A stretch of 64,000 nucleotides of DNA, from the NCBI RefSeq assembly GCF_000721235.1, contig NZ_JOFH01000015.1, positions 1-64,000 on the forward strand, given 5' to 3'. The DNA is from Streptomyces olivaceus (lineage in GTDB: Bacteria; Actinomycetota; Actinomycetes; Streptomycetales; Streptomycetaceae). The translations under genes and the position numbers were made by a program. Numbering within the stretch: the stretch's first letter is position 1; every line of letters starts with the position of its first letter. This document shows, piece by piece, positions 1 to 8,660 of the stretch. A model generated the notes under the pieces. It was given only the letters and a program-made list of their open reading frames with translations. It was not told where the DNA came from and made no database searches.

Positions 1-1172
1 TGGGCCCGGCGATGGCGTACGAGGCGCTGCGCGCCTTCACCGACCGCTCCCTGACCTTCCGGTTCGTCTCCAACGTCGACGGCGCCGACCTGCACGAGGC
101 GGTCCGCGACCTGGACCCCGCCGAGACGCTGTTCATCGTGGCGTCCAAGACCTTCACCACCATCGAGACGATCACCAACGCCACCTCGGCGCGGTCGTGG
201 CTGCTCGACGGGCTCGGCGGCGACGAGAAGGCCGTGGCCAAGCACTTCGTCGCCCTGTCGACGAACGAGGAGAAGGTCGCCGGGTTCGGCATCGACACGG
301 CCAACATGTTCGAGTTCTGGGACTGGGTCGGCGGGCGGTACTCGTACGACTCGGCGATCGGCCTCTCCCTGATGATCGCCATCGGCCCGGACCGCTTCCG
401 CGAGATGCTCGACGGCTTCCGCATCGTCGACGAGCACTTCCAGAGCGCCGAGGCCCCGGCCAACGCCCCGCTGACGCTGGGCCTGCTGGGCGTCTGGTAC
501 GGCAACTTCCTCGGCGCGCAGTCCCACGCGGTGCTGCCGTACAGCCACTACCTGTCGAAGTTCACGGCATACCTCCAGCAGCTCGACATGGAGTCCAACG
601 GCAAGTCCGTCGACCGTGAAGGGCGACGCGTGGAGTGGGAGACCGGGCCGGTCGTCTGGGGCACGCCGGGCACCAACGGGCAGCACGCGTACTACCAGTT
701 GATCCACCAGGGCACCAAGCTGATCCCGGCCGACCTGATCGGCTTCGCCCGGCCGGTGGCCGAACTGAGCGACGGGCTCAAGGCCCAGCACGACCTGCTC
801 ATGGCCAACCTGTTCGCCCAGGGGCAGGCGCTGGCCTTCGGCAAGAGCGCCGACGAGGTACGGGCCGAGGGGGTGCCCGAGGAGCAGGTGCCGCACCGCA
901 CCTTCCCCGGCAACCACCCGACCACGACGATCCTGGCCGGCGAGCTGACCCCGTCCGTGCTCGGCCAGCTGATCGCGCTCTACGAGCACAAGGTGTTCGT
1001 CCAGGGCGCGATCTGGAACATCGACTCCTTCGACCAGTGGGGCGTCGAACTCGGCAAGGTGCTGGCCAAGCGTGTCGAACCCGCCCTCACCGAAGGCGCG
1101 GATGTGCCCGGCCTCGACCCGTCCACGGCCGCGCTGGTGGCCGCCTACCGCGAACTGAAGGAAGTGCGCTGA
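1..1172 (+). CDS. pgi: Glucose-6-phosphate isomerase, C-terminal part (5' end outside window)
   Basis: Cytoplasmic isomerase interconverting glucose-6-phosphate and fructose-6-phosphate. The reading frame is open from base 3 and the first visible residues ([10 protein letters not shown]) match the internal segment after the phosphate-sugar loop, so the ATG at 12 is an internal Met and the true start lies upstream. About 390 residues of a protein normally near 550 are present. The signatures [27 protein letters not shown] and the C-terminal [19 protein letters not shown] are intact. It ends one base before the gnd remnant, so the two were co-transcribed. Family assignment is certain; that it is a secondary copy in a pentose-phosphate cluster is inferred from the neighbour. 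Confidence 0.97.
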   Translation, partial: GPAMAYEALRAFTDRSLTFRFVSNVDGADLHEAVRDLDPAETLFIVASKTFTTIETITNATSARSWLLDGLGGDEKAVAKHFVALSTNEEKVAGFGIDTANMFEFWDWVGGRYSYDSAIGLSLMIAIGPDRFREMLDGFRIVDEHFQSAEAPANAPLTLGLLGVWYGNFLGAQSHAVLPYSHYLSKFTAYLQQLDMESNGKSVDREGRRVEWETGPVVWGTPGTNGQHAYYQLIHQGTKLIPADLIGFARPVAELSDGLKAQHDLLMANLFAQGQALAFGKSADEVRAEGVPEEQVPHRTFPGNHPTTTILAGELTPSVLGQLIALYEHKVFVQGAIWNIDSFDQWGVELGKVLAKRVEPALTEGADVPGLDPSTAALVAAYRELKEVR

Positions 1173-1173
1173 C

Positions 1174-1840
1174 ATGCAGATCGGTCTTGTTGGTCTCGGC
1201 AAGATGGGCGGCAACATGCGCGAGCGCCTGCGCAACGCCGGCCACACCGTCGTCGGATACGACACCAATCCCGAGCGGGCCGACGTCGACAGCCTGGTCG
1301 AGCTGGTCGACCGGCTGGACCGGCCGCGCGCCGTCTGGGTGATGGTCCCGGCCGGGGGCGCCACCCAGCACGTCATCGACCAGCTGGCGACGCTGCTCAA
1401 GCCCGGTGACACGGTGATCGACGGCGGCAACTCCCGCTGGACGGACGACGAGAAACACGCCGAGGAGCTGGGCAGGCGCGGCATCAACTTCGTCGACGCG
1501 GGCGTCTCCGGCGGTGTGTGGGGACTGAAGAACGGCTACGCGCTGATGGTCGGCGGCGAGAAGGAGACCGTCGACGACCTCAAGCCGGTCTTCGACGCGC
1601 TCAAGCCGGACGGCCCGTACGGCTACGTCCACGCCGGCAGGGTCGGCGCCGGGCACTTCTCCAAGATGGTCCACAACGGCATCGAGTACGCGATGATGCA
1701 GGCCTACGCCGAGGGCTGGGAGCTGCTGGAGAAGGTCGACTCCGTGGACAACGTCCGCGAGGCAGATGAAGATGATCGCCGCGCTGCGCAACCAGTTCGG
1801 CGGCCACGCGGTCGAGGCGGCCGGGAAGGCCGAGAAGTAG
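1174..1840 (+). pseudogene. gnd: 6-phosphogluconate dehydrogenase with internal out-of-frame deletion
   Basis: The frame starts as a normal short-type NAD(P) 6-phosphogluconate dehydrogenase: GLGKMGGNM nucleotide-binding loop near residue 10, DGGNSRW near 90, GVSGGVWG near 115, KMVHNGIEYAMMQ near 170. After VREA (about base 1762) homology stops. The native C-terminus resumes one frame away from about base 1763 (QMKMIAALRNQFGGHAVEA...) and ends at TAG 1838-1840. Roughly 70 residues appear deleted. The literal open frame runs to 1866 and gives a 230-residue product with an Arg/Asp-rich tail unlike the family. The lost part belongs to the C-terminal helical domain needed for dimerisation and substrate binding, so activity is unlikely. 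An assembly error cannot be excluded. Confidence 0.85.
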
Positions 1841-1896
1841 ACGGTGGTGAAAGCACGTTGACGTGATCGGCCGGTTCGGGTCAGAGTCCCTCCCTG

Positions 1897-3357
1897 ATGG
1901 AGATCAACGACCTGACACCGGCCGAGACTCGTGTGTGGCACGCCTTCGCCTCGGGCGCGCCCGTGGACTTCCGCGCCACGGAGGACGAGGACCCCGCCGA
2001 CGGCGCGTCCTGGGGCCCGGAGCGGACCGTGCGCGCGAGCGTGCTGCGCGCCCTGCTCCTGGCCGGCCCCCAGGAGGACGGCCGGGTCGCCGCGCTCAGC
2101 CTGGCCGGAGCCCGTGTCACCGAGCGGCTCGACCTGCAGTACGCGACGGTCGACCACCCAGTGCGCCTGCGCCACTGCCACTTCGAGGAGGAGCCGCGGT
2201 TCTACGGGGCGCGGCTGCGCGAGCTGAACCTGAGCGAGTCGGTGCTGCCCGGGCTCGTCTCGCACGCGGTGCGGGTGGAGGGCGTACTGCGGCTGACGCG
2301 GGCCCGGTTCAGCGGCATGGTGCGGCTCGCGGGCGCGGAGGTCACCGGGAGTCTGTACCTGGAGAGCACCCGGATCGACGCCCCCGACGCCGAGGGCCCG
2401 GTGCTCCAGCTGAACCAGGCGGTCCTGGGCGCCGACCTGTGGGCGCCGGGGCTGCGGGCGGGCGGCGAGGTACGGCTCACCGGGGCCCGGGTCGCCGGGA
2501 CGGTCAACCTGACCGACGCGGTGCTGGGGCGGCCGGGCGGCACCGCCCTGCACGCCGAGACGCTCTCGGCCGAGGCCGACGTGGTGCTGCGGCGCGCGGA
2601 GGTCCGGGGCCGGCTTGAGCTGCGCGGCGCGCGGATACCCGGCCGCCTCGACCTCTCCCACGCCCGGCTGGCCAACCCCGGGGGCACCGCGCTGCGCGCC
2701 AGCAGTTGCGTGATCGGCGAACTCTGGCTGCGGGAGGGCCCGGTGGTGCAGGGGGCGCTCAATCTGCGCCGTACGCAGGTGGACGTGCTGTTCCTCCAGC
2801 CGGAGGTGGTGCCGGCCTGGGTCCAGCTGAACGACCTCACCTACACGTCGCTCGTCCCGCACGAGCCCGCCGAGCGGCGGCTGCCGATGCTGGAGAAGGG
2901 TGACAGCTACCTCCCCTTCCTCTACGAGCAGTTGACGGCCGCCTACCGCCGGATCGGCGACGACGACGCGGCCCGCTCGGTGCAGCTCGCCAAGCAGCGG
3001 CGGCGCAGACGCACCCTGCCCTGGTACGGCCGCCTGTGGGGCCATCTCCAGGACGTCACGGTGGGATACGGCTTCCGGCCGGTGCGGGCGGGCGGCTGGC
3101 TCCTCTCGCTGCTCGCGGCCGGGGCTCTCGTGTACGGGCTGCACCACCCGCCGGCGCTCAAGCCGGACGAGGCCCCCGACTTCAACCCGGTGTTCTACAC
3201 GCTCGATCTGCTGCTGCCGGTGATCTCCTTCGGCCAGGAGGCCGCCTTCTCGCCCCGGGGCTGGTACCAGACGCTGTCCTACGTCCTCGTCGTCACCGGC
3301 TGGATCCTGGCCACGACGGTCATCACGGGCCTGACCCGCACGGTCAGCCGCCAGTGA
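1897..3357 (+). CDS. Beta-solenoid repeat protein with C-terminal membrane segments
   Basis: 486 residues with no recognised enzyme motif. Residues ~60-310 are a run of short imperfect repeats (RLTGARVAGTVNL, RLELRGARIPGRLDL and similar) expected to form a right-handed beta-helix like pentapeptide or bactofilin-type solenoids. A basic stretch (KQRRRRRTLPWYGR, near 370) precedes two or three hydrophobic segments at ~400-420, ~440-455 and ~460-480. It should be a membrane-anchored cytoplasmic scaffold. It sits just after the pentose-phosphate genes but its function is unknown. The start is the ATG at 1897, the first after the gnd remnant. Its 3' end overlaps the convergent gene by 14 bases. Confidence 0.8.
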   Translation: MEINDLTPAETRVWHAFASGAPVDFRATEDEDPADGASWGPERTVRASVLRALLLAGPQEDGRVAALSLAGARVTERLDLQYATVDHPVRLRHCHFEEEPRFYGARLRELNLSESVLPGLVSHAVRVEGVLRLTRARFSGMVRLAGAEVTGSLYLESTRIDAPDAEGPVLQLNQAVLGADLWAPGLRAGGEVRLTGARVAGTVNLTDAVLGRPGGTALHAETLSAEADVVLRRAEVRGRLELRGARIPGRLDLSHARLANPGGTALRASSCVIGELWLREGPVVQGALNLRRTQVDVLFLQPEVVPAWVQLNDLTYTSLVPHEPAERRLPMLEKGDSYLPFLYEQLTAAYRRIGDDDAARSVQLAKQRRRRRTLPWYGRLWGHLQDVTVGYGFRPVRAGGWLLSLLAAGALVYGLHHPPALKPDEAPDFNPVFYTLDLLLPVISFGQEAAFSPRGWYQTLSYVLVVTGWILATTVITGLTRTVSRQ

Positions 3358-5149
3358 ACCCGCGCGCCGCGTGCTGGGCGGCCAGCCGCACGGGGGCGTT
3401 GGCCGCGCCGTAGCCGCGGTGGCCGCCGTCGCGCTGGACGAGTTCGAAGAAGACCCGGCCGACGGTGTGCGTGTAGCAGTGCCGGAACTCGCCCTGCGCG
3501 TCCCGGTCGTAGAGGATGCCCAGCTCCCGGTAGGTCTCCAGTTCCCCCTCGGGGAACTCGTAGCGGGCCGCGAGGTCGTCGTAGTAGTTGGCCGGGATCG
3601 CCAGCAGGGTGCCGCCGGCGGCGCGGTGGGCGCGCGCGGCGGCGACGACGTCGTCGGTGGCCAGGGCGATGTGCTGGGCGTGCGCGGTGTCGTCGGTGGG
3701 TGCGGCGCCGACGGTCAGGACGATCCGGACGGCGCCGTCGTCCGTGGTGACGGCGCGGCTGCGGAGGAGTCCGTAGGGGTCGGCGACGTCCACGCTCTCC
3801 TGCGGGCTCAGCCCGAGGACACTGCGGTGAAAGAGCGCGGCCTCGTCGAACTGGTGCCAGGGCTGGGTGAGGGAGAGGTGGTCGATGCGCGGGGCGGCAC
3901 CGGTCTCGGCCTCCTCTCCGGTGTCCTCGAAGTCGGCCCGCCAGTCGGGGAGTCCCGGGCGTCCGGTGGCGCAGAAGAACACCTCCGTGCCGTCGGGGGC
4001 GGCGACCGCCTCCAGCGGGGCGTCGCCGGGCGCGCGGCGGCGCGGCAGCACCGGGGCGAGCAGCGCCTCGGCACGCCGGGCGGCCCCGGCGGGGTCGGGC
4101 GACTCCAGGCCCACGGCGGCCAGCCGGGTGCCGTCGCGGCGCTCGGCCGGGCCGGTGTTGACCAAGATGCGGGCGGTGCCGCGCTCCCACAGGTCGACGG
4201 GTTTGCCCCGGTGCCGTGCGGTGCGGGCGAAGCCCAGCGCGCCGAGCACCGCCGAGACGGGGGCGGCGTCCGGGGTGAGGAGTTCCGCGAAGGCGATGCC
4301 GGTGGGCGGGGCGGGCGCGGGCGGGGCGGGGAGGCCGGCCTCCTCCTGGAGGGTCAGCAGGGAGCGGCGGGCGTCGACGGCGGTGGGACCGGCCTCGGAC
4401 TGCCGGAAGACGTCGTTGAAGACCTCCAGGGACAGCGGCCCGGTGTATCCGGCGGCCAGCACGCGCCGCAGCAGTCCGGCCACGTCGAAACCGCCCTGGC
4501 CGGGGAAGCAGCGGTAGTGGCGGCTCCACTGGAGGACGTCCATCGCGAGCAGCGGGGCGTCGGCAAGCTGGAGGAAGAAGATCTTCTCGCCGGGGATGGC
4601 CGAAATCCCTTCGAGGTCCTCGGGCGTGCCGCCGCGCGAGAGGATGTGGAAGCTGTCCAGGCAGACGCCGAGCGCGGGGTGCCCGGCGCTCTCCACGACG
4701 CGCCAGGCGTGGTCGTAGGTGCTGATGTGCCGGCCCCAGGCGAGCGCCTCGTAGGCGACGCGGATGCCGTGGCCCCCGGCCAGGTCGGCGAGCCGGCTCA
4801 ACTGGTCGGCGGCGAGCGCGTCGTCGTCCAGGGCGTGCGGGGAGACGCTGGAGCAGACCAGGACGGTGTCGGCGCCGAGCCTGCCCATCAGCTCGAACTT
4901 GTGCCGGGCACGGCGCAGCGCGGGGACGAACTCCGCCTCGGGCAGGGCCTCCACGTCTCGCAGGGGCTGGTAGAGGTAGACGGTGAGGCCGAGGTCGGCG
5001 CAGCGGGCCCGGACCTCCTCGGGCGTTAGGGGGCTGGCCAGCAGGTCGTTCTCGAAGATCTCGACGCCGTCGAAGCCGGCCCGGGAGGCGGCCGTGAGCT
5101 TCTCCGTGAGGGAGCCGCTGAGGGAGACGGTGGCGATGGACGTGCGCAC
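3344..5149 (-). CDS. 3-dehydroshikimate dehydratase, TIM-barrel/HPPD-like fusion
   Basis: 601 residues in two parts. Residues ~1-280 form a sugar-phosphate isomerase/AP-endonuclease-2 TIM barrel (VEIFENDLL, VAYEALAWGRHIST, CLDSFHIL, SLEVFNDVFRQ carry the expected acidic and His metal ligands). Residues ~300-600 form a VOC/4-hydroxyphenylpyruvate-dioxygenase-like half. This fusion is characteristic of QuiC-type dehydratases that convert 3-dehydroshikimate to protocatechuate. GTG start. It lies 14 bases after the quinate/shikimate dehydrogenase gene, so both are probably one transcript. Which half is catalytic follows family knowledge (the N-terminal barrel) and is not visible in the sequence alone. 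Confidence 0.88.
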   Translation of the reverse strand: MRTSIATVSLSGSLTEKLTAASRAGFDGVEIFENDLLASPLTPEEVRARCADLGLTVYLYQPLRDVEALPEAEFVPALRRARHKFELMGRLGADTVLVCSSVSPHALDDDALAADQLSRLADLAGGHGIRVAYEALAWGRHISTYDHAWRVVESAGHPALGVCLDSFHILSRGGTPEDLEGISAIPGEKIFFLQLADAPLLAMDVLQWSRHYRCFPGQGGFDVAGLLRRVLAAGYTGPLSLEVFNDVFRQSEAGPTAVDARRSLLTLQEEAGLPAPPAPAPPTGIAFAELLTPDAAPVSAVLGALGFARTARHRGKPVDLWERGTARILVNTGPAERRDGTRLAAVGLESPDPAGAARRAEALLAPVLPRRRAPGDAPLEAVAAPDGTEVFFCATGRPGLPDWRADFEDTGEEAETGAAPRIDHLSLTQPWHQFDEAALFHRSVLGLSPQESVDVADPYGLLRSRAVTTDDGAVRIVLTVGAAPTDDTAHAQHIALATDDVVAAARAHRAAGGTLLAIPANYYDDLAARYEFPEGELETYRELGILYDRDAQGEFRHCYTHTVGRVFFELVQRDGGHRGYGAANAPVRLAAQHAARGFTGG

Positions 5150-5163
5150 GTCGGTACCTCTTC

Positions 5164-6042
5164 CTACTTCTGGGCGCCCACGGCACCGGCGAGTTCGGTG
5201 ATGTCGGCGAGCATCCGCGCGGTGCCGGGTTCCCGCCCGGTGAACAGCCGGAACGCGTCCGCCGCCTGGAAGACGGCCATACCGCCGCCGTCGAGGGTGG
5301 CGCAGCCCAGCGCGCGGGCGGTGCGCAGCAGCTCGGTCTCCAGCGGGCGGTAGACGACCTCGGCGACCCAGAGTCCGGGGTGCAGCAGGTGGGCGGGGAG
5401 CGGCAGTCCGGGATGGGCGGCCATGCCGGTGGGGGTGGCGTGCACGAGGCCGTCGGCCCGGGCCAGCAGCGCGGGCAGCCGGTCCGGTCCCGCACCGTCG
5501 GCGCGGCCTTCGCCGAAGTGCCGGTTCAGCTGGGCGGCGAGGGCGGCGGCCCGTTCGGGCAGCGCGTCGACGACGGTGATCCGCCCGGCGCCCAGGGTGA
5601 GCGCGGCGTGGGCGACGGCGGCGCCCGCTCCGCCGGCCCCGAGCTGCACGATCCGCTCCAGCGGCGCATCGGGCAGCCCCAGGGCGAAGGAGGCGGCGAA
5701 CCCGGTGACGTCGGTGTTGTGGCCCGTCGCGCGTCCCCTCTCGTCGAGGACGACGGTGTTGACCGCGCCGAGCGCCTCGGCCTGCGGGGTGAGGGCGTCC
5801 AAGTGCGCGATGACGAGCTGCTTGCAGGGGTGGGTGATGTTCAGCCCGTCGAAGCCCTGGTCGCGGGCCGCGCGCAGCAGGTCGCCCACCGCCTCGGGCG
5901 GGACTGCGAGGGTGTCGATGTCGATCAGCCGGTAGGCGTAGCGCAGCCCCTGCCGGACGGCCTCCCGCTCGTGCAGTGCCGGACTGAGCGACGGGCCGAT
6001 GCCGGAACCGATCAGTCCGACGAGATAGGAGTCCTTGGCCAC
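5164..6042 (-). CDS. Quinate/shikimate dehydrogenase (AroE superfamily, QsuD-like)
   Basis: 292 residues. The substrate loop SLSPALHE (18-25), NITHPCK with catalytic Lys74, HNTD with Asp111 and the Rossmann loop GAGGAG (135-140) are all present. IGSGIG at the N-terminus and the context favour the catabolic NAD-dependent quinate/shikimate dehydrogenase of actinobacteria over biosynthetic AroE. It oxidises shikimate or quinate to the 3-dehydro acids used by the downstream dehydratase. GTG start at 6042 behind AGGAGGT. It is divergent from the TetR gene, with a candidate operator at 6085-6104 in the shared promoter region. Confidence 0.88.
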   Translation of the reverse strand: MAKDSYLVGLIGSGIGPSLSPALHEREAVRQGLRYAYRLIDIDTLAVPPEAVGDLLRAARDQGFDGLNITHPCKQLVIAHLDALTPQAEALGAVNTVVLDERGRATGHNTDVTGFAASFALGLPDAPLERIVQLGAGGAGAAVAHAALTLGAGRITVVDALPERAAALAAQLNRHFGEGRADGAGPDRLPALLARADGLVHATPTGMAAHPGLPLPAHLLHPGLWVAEVVYRPLETELLRTARALGCATLDGGGMAVFQAADAFRLFTGREPGTARMLADITELAGAVGAQK

Positions 6043-6084
6043 CGGGGACGACCTCCTGAGCGGCTCGGCGGGTGCCGAGCGATC

Positions 6085-6104
6085 AATGTACGAACCAGTA
6101 CGTT
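6085..6104. promoter_or_regulatory. Candidate TetR operator upstream of the shikimate catabolic genes
   Basis: Inverted repeat AATGTAC-N6-GTACGTT, 6 of 7 arm positions matching, in the 201-base gap between the divergent dehydrogenase and tetR genes. It contains CCAGTACGTTA, which recurs as CCAGTGGGTTA before the transporter gene. Confidence 0.55.
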
Positions 6105-6243
6105 AGTCATAGCAGGTGCTCCGGGCCGGTGGGAAGCGGTGAGAGGCGGCGGGAACGACGCGGCCCCGGCGGGCGCGAGGAGCCTTCTACAATCACCGGC
6201 ACGCCCCCGACCCGAAGTTCCCGCCTCCAGTCGAAGGAACCCG

Positions 6244-6909
6244 ATGACCAGCGTCGACGAACCGGCACGATCCGGCCCGCGCACCCGCGACGCCGCCCGC
6301 ACCCGTGCCGAGATCCTCGACGTGGCGACGCGGGAGTTCGCCCGGGCCGGCTACGACGGGGCCCGGGTCGACGAGATCGCCGCCCGCACCCGCACCACGA
6401 AGCGCATGATCTACTACTACTTCGGCGGCAAGGAACAGCTGTTCACGGCCGTACTGGAGCGGGCGTACGGCGTGATCCGGGAGGCCGAGCAGCAGCTCGA
6501 CGTCGACCACCTGGACCCGGTCGCGGCCATCCGGCGCCTGGCCGAGGTGACGTTCGACCACCACGAGCGGCACCCCGACTTCATCCGCCTGGTCAGTATC
6601 GAGAACATCCACGACGCCGAGCACATCGCGTCCTCGGAGCTGCTGGGCAGCATCGGTTCCCCGGCGCTGGACGTGATCCGCCGCATCCTGGCCGAGGGGC
6701 AGCGCTCGGGCCTGTTCACCGCCGACGTCGATGCCGTCGACCTGCACGCGATGATCAGCTCCTTCTGCTTCTTCCGGGTCGCCAACCGGCATACGTTCGG
6801 TGCCCTGTTCGGCCGCGACCTGGTCGCGCCGGACCAGCGCGAGCACTACCGGGCGATGCTCGGCGACATGGTGATCGCCTATCTGACGGCGGAGCGCGCG
6901 GCGGACTGA
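6244..6909 (+). CDS. TetR-family regulator of the shikimate/quinate locus
   Basis: 221 residues from the ATG at 6244. The N-terminal helix-turn-helix (residues ~15-65) contains RAEILDVATREFARAGYDGARVDEIA and KRMIYYYFGGKEQLF, a clear TetR DNA-binding domain. The ligand domain contains FIRLVSIENIHDAEH, a pattern seen in TetR regulators of aromatic and shikimate catabolism. It is divergent from the dehydrogenase-dehydratase operon and upstream of the MHS transporter. It probably represses both and is relieved by a pathway intermediate; that is inference from position and from the two matching operator sites. Confidence 0.88.
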   Translation: MTSVDEPARSGPRTRDAARTRAEILDVATREFARAGYDGARVDEIAARTRTTKRMIYYYFGGKEQLFTAVLERAYGVIREAEQQLDVDHLDPVAAIRRLAEVTFDHHERHPDFIRLVSIENIHDAEHIASSELLGSIGSPALDVIRRILAEGQRSGLFTADVDAVDLHAMISSFCFFRVANRHTFGALFGRDLVAPDQREHYRAMLGDMVIAYLTAERAAD

Positions 6910-7023
6910 GGCGCGCGGGCCCGGGGCGGCGGCCGGGCCCCCGGCGGGGGCGGGCGGCCCTGCGGCGGCGCGACCCCTTGACAGCGGGGAAACGTGCGCG
7001 CAACATCCCTTCCCAACCGCGAC

Positions 7024-7041
7024 TAACTACCCAGTGGGTTA
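7024..7041. promoter_or_regulatory. Candidate TetR operator upstream of the MHS transporter
   Basis: The sequence TAACTACCCAGTGGGTTA has a TAAC-N10-GTTA frame around ACCCA-G-TGGGT and lies 67 bases before the transporter start. It shares CCAGT-N2-GTTA with the site at 6085-6104, which suggests the same TetR protein. Confidence 0.5.
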
Positions 7042-7108
7042 ATTAGCCGATCGGCCCCCTCCCCTCCGCTCACTCCGCCCGTGGCTCAGTCCCCCGAAGG
7101 AGCACGCC

Positions 7109-8473
7109 GTGTCCGTCCCCGCCCCCTCCCCCGCCCCTCGGGGCGCCGCCCCGCCCGGCCAGCCCAGGAAGGCGGCGACCGCCGCCTGGATCGGCAGCGC
7201 GCTGGAGTACTACGACTTCTTCATCTACGGCAGCGCGGCGGCGCTGATCTTCCCCGACGTCTTCTTCGACGAGTCCGACCCGGCCACCGCCACCCTGCTG
7301 TCACTGGCCACCTTCGGCGTCGCCTACGCCGCGCGCCCGGTCGGCGCGTTCTTCCTCGGCCACGTCGGCGACCGCGCGGGCCGCAAGAAGATCATGGTGT
7401 TCACGCTGGTCCTGATGGGCGTGTCGACCTTCCTGATCGGCTGTCTGCCCACCCGCGACCAGGTCGGCACCCTCGCCCCGGTCCTGCTGGTGCTGTGCCG
7501 GATCCTGCAGGGCATCTCGGCGGCGGGCGAGCAGGCGAGCGCCAACTCCATGACGCTGGAACACGCGCCGCCGCACAAACGGGGCTTCTTCACCAGTTTC
7601 ACCCTCAGCGGCACCCAGGGCGGCCAGCTGATCGCCACCCTGGTCTTCCTCCCCGTCGCCGCGCTCCCCGAGGACCAACTGCTGGCCTGGGGCTGGCGCC
7701 TGCCGTTCTGGCTGAGCGTCGTGGTCGCCGTCGTCGGCTACGTCATCCGCCGCAAACTCGACGAGACCCCGGCGTTCGAGCAGCAGGCCGCCACCGAGGG
7801 CGTCGCGAAGATGCCGCTGGCGGTGCTGGCCCGCGACCACTGGGCGGACGTCCTGCGCGTGGTCGCCGGGGCATTGGTCGCCTCGGTCAGCACGATCTTC
7901 ACGGTGTGGGCGCTGGCGTACGCCACCAGCGACTCGGTCGGCATGTCCCGTACCGCCATGCTGTGGGTGGGCGCCCTCGCCAACGTCGTCGCGCTCGGCG
8001 CCATCCCGCTGTGGGCGATGCTGTCCGACCGGATCGGCCGGCGGCCGGTGTACCTGGTCGGCGCGGCCGGCAGCGCGGTGGCGATGTTCCTGTACCTGTG
8101 GGCGATCTCGACCGGCTCCTACGCGCTGACGTTCCTGCTGGGCATCGTCGCCTTCGGCGTCGTCTACAGCGCCGCGAACGGCGTGTGGCCCGCGTTCTAC
8201 GGCGAGATGTTCTCCACCCGGGTGCGGCTGTCGGGCGTGGCGATCGGCACCCAGATCGGTTTCGCGGTGGCCGGGTTCGCGGTCACCTTCGCGGCGCAGA
8301 TCGCCGGTCCGGACGGCGACGACTGGTTCGCGGTGGCGCTGTTCACGGCCGCGCTGTGCGTCCCGCCGGTGGTCGCGGCGCTCTCGGCCCGGGAGACCCA
8401 CCGGGTGCCGACCGAGCAGTTGGGCGGCCCGGACGACCGGGAGGCGGCGCGGGCGGAGACGGTCACGGCCTGA
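7109..8473 (+). CDS. MHS-family MFS transporter, probable shikimate/quinate uptake
   Basis: 454 residues with about 12 membrane segments. The metabolite:H+ symporter signature is present: WIGSALEYYDFFIYG near residue 27, GDRAGRKK at 87-94, and a second loop SDRIGRRPV. This is the ShiA/ProP-type branch of the major facilitator superfamily. GTG start at 7109 behind GAAGGA. The gene follows tetR in the same direction with its own promoter region. Uptake of shikimate, quinate or protocatechuate is inferred from the adjacent catabolic genes. Sequence alone does not fix the substrate. Confidence 0.88.
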   Translation: MSVPAPSPAPRGAAPPGQPRKAATAAWIGSALEYYDFFIYGSAAALIFPDVFFDESDPATATLLSLATFGVAYAARPVGAFFLGHVGDRAGRKKIMVFTLVLMGVSTFLIGCLPTRDQVGTLAPVLLVLCRILQGISAAGEQASANSMTLEHAPPHKRGFFTSFTLSGTQGGQLIATLVFLPVAALPEDQLLAWGWRLPFWLSVVVAVVGYVIRRKLDETPAFEQQAATEGVAKMPLAVLARDHWADVLRVVAGALVASVSTIFTVWALAYATSDSVGMSRTAMLWVGALANVVALGAIPLWAMLSDRIGRRPVYLVGAAGSAVAMFLYLWAISTGSYALTFLLGIVAFGVVYSAANGVWPAFYGEMFSTRVRLSGVAIGTQIGFAVAGFAVTFAAQIAGPDGDDWFAVALFTAALCVPPVVAALSARETHRVPTEQLGGPDDREAARAETVTA

Positions 8474-8507
8474 GGCCCGGCCAAAGGTCACGGCCTGAGG
8501 CCCGGCC
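8461..8507 (+). repeat. Perfect 22-bp direct duplication spanning the transporter stop codon
   Basis: Bases 8461-8482 (starting GGTCACGGCCTGAGG) are repeated exactly at 8486-8507 after AAA, a 25-base period. The first copy contains the transporter's last codons and stop. Each copy also holds GGCC-TGA-GGCC dyads, so the transcript can fold. Confidence 0.9.
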
Positions 8508-8660
8508 GCGCGGCCTCCTCCGGCAGGGCGGGCGGGCCGCGCGGCGGCGGCGTGTCACGACCGGTGCGGGGGAGCGTACCGGCGGATCGGCGGACGGGTG
8601 TTCCGGACCGGCGTGTGCGGGGTATGCCGGACGGGTCTCGACGAACGATCAAGGAGCACC

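Noticed and set aside
1087..3147. Long minus-strand frame opposite gnd and the solenoid gene
   Set aside because: Composition is typical of a GC-rich antisense shadow and no domain is seen; the plus-strand solenoid protein explains the coding bias.
3371..5029. Plus-strand frame opposite the dehydroshikimate dehydratase
   Set aside because: Gly/Val/Glu-rich shadow frame. The minus-strand protein has conserved motifs throughout.
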